Assembly: GCA_937967755.1 (NCBI GenBank)
Contig: CALBTA010000028.1
Location: 1 to 5,202 of the forward strand
Reading direction: 5' to 3'
Length of the DNA: 5,202 nt
Origin: an uncultured Planctomycetaceae bacterium
GTDB taxonomy: Bacteria; Planctomycetota; Planctomycetia; Pirellulales; Pirellulaceae
Shown: positions 1-5,202 of the stretch, piece by piece
Layout: each line of letters starts with the position of its first letter
Numbering within the stretch: position 1 is the stretch's first letter
The notes under the pieces: model-generated
Databases searched by the model: none
Told to the model about the DNA's origin: nothing
What the model saw: only the letters and a program-made list of their open reading frames with translations
Program-made: the position numbers and the translations under genes

Positions 1-68
1 CACCTGCGGTCAGCGGCGACGCGATGTTTGTTCGCAGCGAAAGATTTCTGTGGAAGATTGGGAAATGA
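1..68 (+). CDS. C-terminal end of a probable PQQ-like beta-propeller protein (partial, runs off left edge)
   Basis: Reading in frame from base 3, the sequence gives PAVSGDAMFVRSERFLWKIGK and stops at TGA 66-68. The fragment resembles the final strand of PQQ-like (BamB/WD-like) beta-propeller repeat proteins, which in planctomycetes often end in a 'PAxSxGxxFxRxxxxLxxIGK' pattern; that comparison is from memory. The stop overlaps the ATG at 65-67 as ATGA, the same 4-base overlap seen at the next two junctions, and this is the main reason to believe the frame is coding. Only about 21 residues are visible, so the family call is tentative. The alternative is chance open frame. Confidence 0.5.
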   Translation, partial: PAVSGDAMFVRSERFLWKIGK

Positions 69-598
69 AGCCGCAGAAAGGGGCGCTCACGACCACCCCG
101 CGCATTATTCCGATCCTGCACGCGGTGGCTGCCCTCGTGCTGGTTGCATGGTTCGCGCTGATCGTCGCGTGGCCGTGGCTGGCCCCAGCCGGCGTGGCAA
201 ACGGCTGGACGAAATCGGTCGAAGGACTGTGCCAACAATTCTTCTGCCACCGCATGCCGGGACGAAGCCTGGCGATCGGCGGCTCGCCACTGTTGGTATG
301 CGCCCGTTGCACGGGAGTGATCGCCGGCTATTTGCTGGGAGCGTGCGCGGCATTGGCGGGGGCAGAGCGGTTGCCCTTTTGGCGAATTCCCATTGCCATC
401 ATCCTGATCGCATTGATGGGCGTCAGTTGGTTTGCCGGGTGGATGGGCTGGGTTTCCGAATCCTGGCACTGGGAACGGGTCCTCGCGGGGGCTTTCGGCG
501 GGTTGGGCGGGTACATTTTGATCGCCCGCTGCGTTGTTCTTTTTGTAAACTGGATACAGCGCCGCAACGTCACTCCAACCAAGAGCGCACCCGCATGA
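65..598 (+). CDS. DUF2085 family integral membrane protein
   Basis: This 177-residue membrane protein belongs to the DUF2085 family, whose function is unknown. The family signature is clear: C56-QQFF-C61-H62-RMPGRS, then C79-AR-C82-TG. The paired cysteines and histidine suggest a metal or redox site near the membrane surface, which is inference. Hydrophobic segments lie at about residues 16-38, 81-99, 108-124 and 141-163, and the short C-terminal tail is basic. I chose the ATG at 65 because it overlaps the upstream TGA as ATGA and has GGAAG at 52-56, eight bases upstream. The frame is also open from the left edge with a GTG at 50 that would add five residues, but that start has a poorer ribosome site. 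Its stop overlaps the next gene's ATG (595-598). Confidence 0.85.
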   Translation: MKPQKGALTTTPRIIPILHAVAALVLVAWFALIVAWPWLAPAGVANGWTKSVEGLCQQFFCHRMPGRSLAIGGSPLLVCARCTGVIAGYLLGACAALAGAERLPFWRIPIAIILIALMGVSWFAGWMGWVSESWHWERVLAGAFGGLGGYILIARCVVLFVNWIQRRNVTPTKSAPA

Positions 599-1401
599 AC
601 CGACGCACAACGCTGATCGCACTGCTAACCGCCGCTTGCGGCTTCGCCTTTCCACTTCGCGCGGACGAACAACCGGCAACGAAGATCTTGCTCTGCTACA
701 CCAAGCCTGATCACCCTTACGCCACGCACATGTACCAGTTCGAATGCGAGCTGCTCGCCAAGTGCTTGCGGCAAACCGACGGCATCGAAACGGAAATCGT
801 GCAGGATTGGCCGGAAGACGAAGCGGCGCTCAAGGGTGTGAAGTCCATCGTCTATTACTCCCGCCCGGCGGGAGACATCGTGCTGCATCCCTCGCGGCGC
901 GACAAATTCCGGCAACTGATGAACGACGGCGCAGGGCTGGTCTGCATCCATTGGGCGACTGGTTCCAACGAGAAGAACGCACCCGACTGGACCGCGGCGT
1001 TGGGCGGTTGGTTCAAGCGCCCGCCATGCGGGTTGAAGACCACCAAAAGCCGCCTGGTGCAAGCCGACCCGAAACACCCGGTTTCGCGCGGGTGGGAAGA
1101 TTACGACCTGCGCGACGAATTCTATTTGGACCTGCGGTTTCACGAAGACACGCAGCCGCTGATGACGGTCGAAGTCGACGGCAAGGAGCAAGTCGTCGGC
1201 TGGGCCATCAAGCGCAAGGGTTCGCGAGACGGCCGTTCGTTTGGTACCACGCTGGGGCATTTTCACGATAACTTTGCCATCGAATCGTTCCGCCGGGCGA
1301 TCGTCAACGGCATCCTATGGACCGCCCACGTCGAAGTGCCCGAAGGCGGCGCACCGGTGAAATTGGAAGCAGCCGATTGGACACTCCCGCCCAAGAATTG
1401 A
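595..1401 (+). CDS. Exported ThuA-like domain protein
   Basis: This 268-residue protein begins with a signal sequence: basic MNRR, a hydrophobic core at about residues 6-20, and a plausible signal peptidase I site after LRA at residue 23. C15 follows LTAA, which is a poor lipobox, so a lipoprotein is less likely. Residues 29-246 form a ThuA-like (class I glutamine-amidotransferase fold) domain. Visible landmarks are ILLCYTKPDHPYATHMY (31-47), GLVCIHWATG (114-123), DEFYLDL (174-180) and GHFHDNFAIESFRRAIVNGILWTAHV across 221-246. ThuA is linked to trehalose use in rhizobia. In planctomycetes such proteins are numerous and their substrates, probably sugar-related, are mostly unknown. The ATG at 595 overlaps the DUF2085 stop as ATGA. 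The same frame is open upstream to base 28, but that extension lies inside DUF2085 and precedes the signal peptide, so I rejected it. Confidence 0.88.
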   Translation: MNRRTTLIALLTAACGFAFPLRADEQPATKILLCYTKPDHPYATHMYQFECELLAKCLRQTDGIETEIVQDWPEDEAALKGVKSIVYYSRPAGDIVLHPSRRDKFRQLMNDGAGLVCIHWATGSNEKNAPDWTAALGGWFKRPPCGLKTTKSRLVQADPKHPVSRGWEDYDLRDEFYLDLRFHEDTQPLMTVEVDGKEQVVGWAIKRKGSRDGRSFGTTLGHFHDNFAIESFRRAIVNGILWTAHVEVPEGGAPVKLEAADWTLPPKN

Positions 1402-3185
1402 AACGCCCGGCCGCGCCGTGGCCTTGGCGGAAACTGACCGACGTGATCGGGCTTGATCCCCGCTCGCTGGCGGTGTTTCGCATCGGCCTGGGGCTGACGC
1501 TGCTGCTGGACCTGGCGATTCGCTCGATGGACGTCCGGGCGATGTACTCCGGCGACGGCTTCTTGGAAATGGAACGCTCCATCAAAATGTCCGGCCCCAT
1601 GGGCTGGTCGCTGCATTGGATCTCTGGCGAGCTGTGGTTTCAATCGCTGCTGTTGGCGGCCGCCGCCGTGCTCGCTACGGGCGTGGTCTTGGGGTGGCGG
1701 ACGCGGTGGATGGTGATCGGCTCGTTCGTTCTCCTGGCGTCGATTCATACTCGTAACCCGGTCATTCTCAACGGCGGCGATGGGTGGGTGCGGGCGATGT
1801 TGTTTTGGGCCATGTTCCTGCCGCTGGGCAGGGTTTGGTCGCTCGATGCGCGGCGGCTGACGAACAAGGGGCGTCCGCCACCGCTGAAGCCGGTTGTTTC
1901 GATGGCCACTTTTTGTCTGATCGTGCAGTTGTGTGTGATCTATTGGTTCGCCGGGACCGCGAAATTGAATGAGGTCTGGCTCGGCTTCGACGCCAAGGAG
2001 GTTTGGCAAGACCCGTCCAAGATCACGTCGATCTCGCTCGGCGGCAGCGCCATGGAAAGGGCGCTGCACTACGACATGTACGAAAAGCCGTTGGCAGGCG
2101 TTTTGCTCCACGCCCCTTGGCTGCTGCGCGTCATTTGCCTGGGCACACTGTTTCTCGAAATCATTGGCCCTTGCCTGCTGTTCATTCCCTTCCGCACGCG
2201 TTGGTGGCGGCTGATCGTCGTGGCGTCGTTCGCGCTGCTTCACATCGGCATCGAACTGACGCTGCACGTCGGCATGTTCACGTGGATTTCGCTATCGGTC
2301 TGGGCGGCCCTGTTGCCGGCGATGGTTTGGGAATCTTCACTGGTGCGTCGGTTAGCACCTTGGAAAGCTGGCCAGCCGTCAGGAGGTGCTCGCAAGCCGA
2401 TGGGTGAATTTGTGACGTTGCGCCAATTCATTTCTTACTCCACAGTCCTGATCGCGGTAGTGCTCGCTCACGCAATCTTCTACTGGATTTGGGGAGGCGA
2501 GTGGACCATCCACTGTTGCTTGATTTGCGTTTGGGCCGTGTCGCTAGGAATTCACATTGGCAGTTCACCAAGCGTCAGCGTGCGGCGAATTCACAACGCC
2601 GTCACGAGTGTCTCGTTGGCGATCATGGTAAACCTTGCCCTTGTCACTTTCTTTGCGGTCGCTATGGCGTGGAATTTCTCTTATTCGTTTGAAAAGGACG
2701 ACAAGACCGAGATTCAGCGTTTCCTCCGCCCCGTCGCCAACACCATGATGCTTCGGCAACGCTGGAATATGTTCAGTAAACCGGTCGAGACCGAGTCGTG
2801 GTTCGTTTATCGGGCCGAGCTGACCAGCGGCGAAGTGGTCGATATTCAACTGAACGGGCAACCGGTCAGTATGGAGAAGCCGGCCGATCTCAGTTCGAAT
2901 TACGCCAACCACCGTTGGCGAAAGCTGCACGTCAACCTGGCCACCAAGCGGTTCAAGCGTTACCGCGAGCCGGTCGCCGATTACCTTTGCCGGCGCTGGA
3001 ACGAAACCCACGGGCCGGACCAGCAGATCGAAACGTTGAAACTGTACAAGCTGACCGAAAAGAAAGGTTCCGCCGACGAGTGCAGCAGCGCCCTCTGCCT
3101 GACCATCACGCCCGATCCGCAGCCGCCGGAATCCGACAACGAAGAAGATAGTTCGGCCGACGAGAGCCTGGCTGCAACGCGGTAG
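1398..3185 (+). CDS. HTTM (VKGC-like) domain polytopic membrane protein
   Basis: With the TTG start at 1398 this is a 595-residue membrane protein. Residues 18-311 look like an HTTM domain, related to the membrane part of vitamin K-dependent gamma-carboxylase. It opens with GLDPRSLAVFRIGLGLTLL and has hydrophobic segments near 24-42, 79-100, 104-118, 130-145, 168-187, 240-264, 270-290 and 293-311. The stretch YWFAGTAKLNEVWLGF (182-197) places K189 where, by remembered alignment, the carboxylase keeps its catalytic lysine. Further membrane segments lie at about 346-366, 371-388 and 402-425. A soluble tail follows with QRWNMFSKP (454-462), NHRWRKLHVNL (504-514) and YLCRRWN (529-535), then an acidic end (about 578-589). 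The TTG overlaps the ThuA stop as TTGA, matching the two earlier 4-base overlaps. An ATG at 1317 would add 27 arginine-rich residues inside ThuA and is less likely. Reaction and substrate are unknown. Confidence 0.85.
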   Translation: MKRPAAPWPWRKLTDVIGLDPRSLAVFRIGLGLTLLLDLAIRSMDVRAMYSGDGFLEMERSIKMSGPMGWSLHWISGELWFQSLLLAAAAVLATGVVLGWRTRWMVIGSFVLLASIHTRNPVILNGGDGWVRAMLFWAMFLPLGRVWSLDARRLTNKGRPPPLKPVVSMATFCLIVQLCVIYWFAGTAKLNEVWLGFDAKEVWQDPSKITSISLGGSAMERALHYDMYEKPLAGVLLHAPWLLRVICLGTLFLEIIGPCLLFIPFRTRWWRLIVVASFALLHIGIELTLHVGMFTWISLSVWAALLPAMVWESSLVRRLAPWKAGQPSGGARKPMGEFVTLRQFISYSTVLIAVVLAHAIFYWIWGGEWTIHCCLICVWAVSLGIHIGSSPSVSVRRIHNAVTSVSLAIMVNLALVTFFAVAMAWNFSYSFEKDDKTEIQRFLRPVANTMMLRQRWNMFSKPVETESWFVYRAELTSGEVVDIQLNGQPVSMEKPADLSSNYANHRWRKLHVNLATKRFKRYREPVADYLCRRWNETHGPDQQIETLKLYKLTEKKGSADECSSALCLTITPDPQPPESDNEEDSSADESLAATR

Positions 3186-3195
3186 CATAGCGGAA

Positions 3196-3228
3196 GGGGT
3201 AGTACGGATTGACAATCCGTGCTACCCC
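3196..3228. repeat. REP-like palindrome (15-bp stem, 3-base loop)
   Basis: The left arm (3196-3210) pairs with the right arm (3214-3228) over 15 positions with one T-G wobble, around the loop GAC. GTAG (3199-3202) and CTAC (3222-3225) sit symmetrically in the stem. The core, ACGGATT then AATCCGT, is the same as that of the two palindromes at 4841-4906 except for one paired A-T to G-C exchange. It lies between the HTTM stop and the glpD-type start. No T-run follows it, so it is not a classical Rho-independent terminator, although such a stem could still slow transcription or protect the upstream mRNA end. The stretch 3186-3248 around it shows no small gene or convincing promoter. Confidence 0.8.
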
Positions 3229-3248
3229 CTGCCGGGTAACTTGTGTGA

Positions 3249-4844
3249 ATGGACTCTGCGATGAACCGCGACGACGCCATCGATCAGCTCCGCGATTCGT
3301 CGCGAACGTGGGATATGTTGGTGATCGGCGGCGGCGCGACGGGCTTGGGCGTGGCGGTTGACGCCGCGTCGCGCGGGTATTCCGTTGCGCTCGTCGAACA
3401 AAGCGACTTCGGCAAGGGTACTTCCAGCCGCAGCACGAAGCTGATCCACGGCGGCGTGCGGTATTTGCAGCAGGGCAACATCTCGCTGGTTCGCGAAGCC
3501 CTGCACGAGCGAACGATCTTGCGAACCAACGCTCCGCACCTGGTGCGGCCGTTGCCGCTGGTGCTGCCGACGTACCGCTGGGGCGAGCGGACGTACTACA
3601 GCGTCGGCCTGAAGATGTACGATTGGCTCGCCGGCGGGCATCGGATGGAGCGGTCGCATTGGCTCAGTAAGGATGCGACCGTCGCGGCGCTCCCTACGAT
3701 TAACGCCGACGGTCTGCGCGGCGGCGTGCAATACTCCGACGGCCAGTTTGACGACGCCCGGCTGCTGATCAACCTGGCGCAAACCGCTGCCGAACAAGGC
3801 GCGGCGGTCGCCAACCACGTTTGCGTCACGCGGTTGCAAATAGACTCCTCGGGCAAAGTCCACGGGGCGACCGCGTGCGACGAGGAGTCGGGCGAAGAGC
3901 TTCCCATCAACGCTCGCGTGGTCGTCAACGCCACCGGCCCATTTGTCGATGGGGTGCGCCGCATGGCCGATGCGGAAGCGGAGAAAATGATCGCCCCCAG
4001 CCAAGGGATTCACCTCGTTCTGGACCGCTCGTTCCTGCCCGGCGATTCGGCGTTGCTCGTTCCGAAAACCAGTGACGGCAGGGTGCTGTTCGTCATTCCT
4101 TGGCATACCGAGGCCGGCGGCGGCGTGGTCCTCGCCGGCACGACCGACACGCCGATCGACGACGCGACGCTGGAACCACGTCCGCAAGAAACGGAGATTG
4201 AATTCGTCCTCGAAACGCTCGGCCAGTACCTGACGAAGAAGCCCAACCGCGATGATATTCGCAGCACTTTCGCCGGCATCCGCCCGTTGGTAACGCGCGG
4301 CGGCGGCGGAAAGAACACGTCGAAACTTTCCCGTGACCACACCATCGACGTTTCCACAGCCGGGCTGTTGACGATCACCGGCGGGAAGTGGACGACTTAC
4401 CGGAACATGGCCGAAGACTGCGTCGACCGCGCGGCCGAGCTTGGCGATTTGCCCAACCGCGAATGCCGCACGAAGCAGTTGAAAATTCATGGGTATCAGC
4501 AGGTCGAAGTTGAGCACGCCAACGATTTTGGCCCGCGCTGGTACTACGGGGCCGATGCCTCTGCGGTGAACGATCTCGCCCAAGCTGAGTCGCTTGATGC
4601 GAAGATTCATCCCGACTTTCCCTTCCGGCGCGCTGACATCGTCTGGGCAGTTCGCCACGAAATGGCCCGCACGGTCGACGACATCCTCGCTCGGCGAACG
4701 CGGGCACTGCTGCTCGACCCGCGCTCGGCGATCGCATCCGCGCGACAGGTTGCCCAGTGGATGGCGGAGGAACTCAATCGCGACTCCGCCTGGGTTGAAT
4801 CGCAAGTCGATGCGTTTGAGAAAATCGCCGCCGGTTACAAGTAG
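3249..4844 (+). CDS. glpD: FAD-dependent glycerol-3-phosphate dehydrogenase (GlpD type)
   Basis: This complete 531-residue enzyme oxidises sn-glycerol 3-phosphate to dihydroxyacetone phosphate and passes electrons through FAD to the membrane quinone pool, linking glycerol and lipid breakdown to glycolysis and respiration. The N-terminal FAD fold is clear: DMLVIGGGATGLG (22-34, with GGGATG 27-32) and the strand ending at E50. The family block TSSRSTKLIHGGVRYLQQGN covers 58-77. Further landmarks are YSDGQFDDARL (162-172), VVNATGPF (225-232), PSQGIHLVLD (250-259), VLAGTTDTP (294-302), FAGIRPLV (341-348) and GGKWTTYRNMAED (378-390). The C-terminal domain (about 400-531) has PDFPFRRADIVWAVRHEMA (455-473). 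Length is normal for the family. ATG 3249 and ATG 3261 (shorter by four residues) are both possible, and neither has a strong ribosome site. No glpK or glpF lies nearby. The stop TAG lies in the adjoining repeat. Confidence 0.95.
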   Translation: MDSAMNRDDAIDQLRDSSRTWDMLVIGGGATGLGVAVDAASRGYSVALVEQSDFGKGTSSRSTKLIHGGVRYLQQGNISLVREALHERTILRTNAPHLVRPLPLVLPTYRWGERTYYSVGLKMYDWLAGGHRMERSHWLSKDATVAALPTINADGLRGGVQYSDGQFDDARLLINLAQTAAEQGAAVANHVCVTRLQIDSSGKVHGATACDEESGEELPINARVVVNATGPFVDGVRRMADAEAEKMIAPSQGIHLVLDRSFLPGDSALLVPKTSDGRVLFVIPWHTEAGGGVVLAGTTDTPIDDATLEPRPQETEIEFVLETLGQYLTKKPNRDDIRSTFAGIRPLVTRGGGGKNTSKLSRDHTIDVSTAGLLTITGGKWTTYRNMAEDCVDRAAELGDLPNRECRTKQLKIHGYQQVEVEHANDFGPRWYYGADASAVNDLAQAESLDAKIHPDFPFRRADIVWAVRHEMARTVDDILARRTRALLLDPRSAIASARQVAQWMAEELNRDSAWVESQVDAFEKIAAGYK

Positions 4845-4906
4845 GACGGGTTTGCAACCCGTCTATCGAACTGCGTATTCGTGGACGGGTTACAAACCCG
4901 TCCTAC
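4841..4906. repeat. BIME-like pair of inverted REP-type palindromes
   Basis: Two palindromes face each other. The first has GTAG (4841-4844), stem arms 4845-4852 and 4856-4863, and loop TGC. The second, read on the minus strand, has GTAG (4906-4903), stem arms 4902-4895 and 4891-4884, and loop TGT. Both stems are GACGGGTT paired with AACCCGTC. The outermost 14 bases (4841-4854 and 4893-4906) are a perfect inverted repeat, and about 20 bases of non-palindromic linker (4864-4883) separate the hairpins. A GTAG foot beside a hairpin, in inverted pairs, is how REP/BIME elements mobilised by RAYT (Y1 HUH) transposases are built. Assigning this element to that class is inference. It fills the whole gap between two converging genes and carries both stop codons. 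No T-run marks a standard terminator. Confidence 0.8.
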
Positions 4907-5202
4907 GCCAACTTGGCGCACTCCTCGTGCCGAAAGCAGCCCACCAGGTGGTCGTTTACCATCCCGACCGCTTGCATGTGGGCGTACATGATGGTGCTGC
5001 CGACGAATTTGAAACCGCGGCGCTTCAGATCCCTGCTAAGTGCATCGGACTCCTTCGTGGTGACAGGCAGTTGCTTGCTCGTCTTCCAGCGGTTTTGCTT
5101 CGCCTTCCCGTCGACAAATTCCCAAATGTAATCGTTGAACGTGCCGTACTCTTCTTGCACAGCCAGAAATGCCTGGGCGTTGGTCACGGCGGCATGAATT
5201 TT
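4903..5202 (-). CDS. tag: DNA-3-methyladenine glycosylase I, C-terminal half (partial, runs off right edge)
   Basis: The visible 99 residues are the C-terminal half of Tag, the base-excision repair enzyme that removes 3-methyladenine from alkylated DNA. The family blocks are strong: SDALSRDLKRRGFKFVGSTI, then YAHMQAVGMVNDHLVGC. The histidine and cysteine of NDHLVGC correspond to two ligands of the zinc site known in E. coli Tag; the other two ligands and the catalytic glutamate lie in the missing N-terminal part. The frame is open to the window edge, starting KIHAAVTNAQAFL, and this continues the family pattern, so the GTG at 5187-5185 is internal and not the start. E. coli Tag has about 187 residues, so roughly half is present. 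The gene converges with glpD, and its TAG stop (4905-4903) lies in the repeat between them. Confidence 0.93.
   Translation of the reverse strand, partial: KIHAAVTNAQAFLAVQEEYGTFNDYIWEFVDGKAKQNRWKTSKQLPVTTKESDALSRDLKRRGFKFVGSTIMYAHMQAVGMVNDHLVGCFRHEECAKLA

Noticed and set aside
28..594. N-terminal extension of the ThuA frame across DUF2085
   Set aside because: It overlaps a clear DUF2085 gene in another frame, and the signal peptide begins at the ATG at 595.
1317..1397. ATG at 1317 as start of the HTTM gene
   Set aside because: It would overlap ThuA by 85 bases, has no ribosome site, and encodes an Arg-rich stretch that looks like off-frame ThuA. TTG at 1398 fits the 4-base overlap pattern.
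1263..2267. 334-residue minus-strand open frame opposite ThuA/HTTM
   Set aside because: The translation is dominated by Gln, Arg, Pro and His, typical of the antisense of a GC-rich membrane protein gene, and nothing is recognisable in it.
3196..3230. Rho-independent terminator after the HTTM gene
   Set aside because: The stem is strong, but the bases after it are C-rich on the plus strand and no T-run follows on either strand.
3209..3242. Perfect TTGACA (3209-3214) before the glpD-type gene as a -35 promoter box
   Set aside because: It lies across the loop of the palindrome, and the hexamer 17 bases downstream is G/C-rich. The nearest TA-rich hexamer (3237-3242) matches TATAAT at only three positions and sits about 22 bases away.
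3222..4805. 527-residue open frame on the minus strand opposite the glpD-type gene
   Set aside because: It is a mirror of strong codon bias in a well-recognised gene. Its translation shows no family motif and no plausible membrane or catalytic pattern.
5185..5187. GTG as the start of the tag gene
   Set aside because: The frame stays open to the edge with residues that continue the Tag family pattern, so this is an internal valine.

Overview
The window looks like GC-rich bacterial chromosome, most likely from a member of the Planctomycetota. This is an inference from the gene mix (an exported ThuA-like protein, a large HTTM membrane protein with a soluble tail, a probable PQQ-like beta-propeller C-terminus) and strong G/C preference at third codon positions. 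No rRNA, tRNA, CRISPR array, phage gene or protein-coding transposase was seen.

Positions 1-3185 form a tightly packed plus-strand gene run: the last residues of an upstream protein (1-68), a DUF2085 membrane protein (65-598), a secreted ThuA-like protein (595-1401) and an HTTM-domain membrane protein (1398-3185). Each junction is a 4-base stop/start overlap (ATGA, ATGA, TTGA). This argues for one translationally coupled operon acting at the cell envelope, and it fixes the start codons of all three downstream genes. The common task of these genes is not known.

A 63-base gap (3186-3248) holds a strong hairpin. It is followed by a complete FAD-dependent glycerol-3-phosphate dehydrogenase gene (glpD-type, 3249-4844). 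That gene converges on the C-terminal half of a DNA-3-methyladenine glycosylase I gene (tag) on the minus strand, which runs off the right edge.

The most interesting non-coding signal is a family of three related palindromes. One lies before glpD and two lie in opposite orientation between glpD and tag. Each is a GTAG tetranucleotide next to a stem with a three-base loop, and the stems differ by base changes that preserve pairing. This is the architecture of REP/BIME elements. The inverted pair supplies the TAG stop codon to both converging genes in the same phase. No clear promoter or classical Rho-independent terminator was found.
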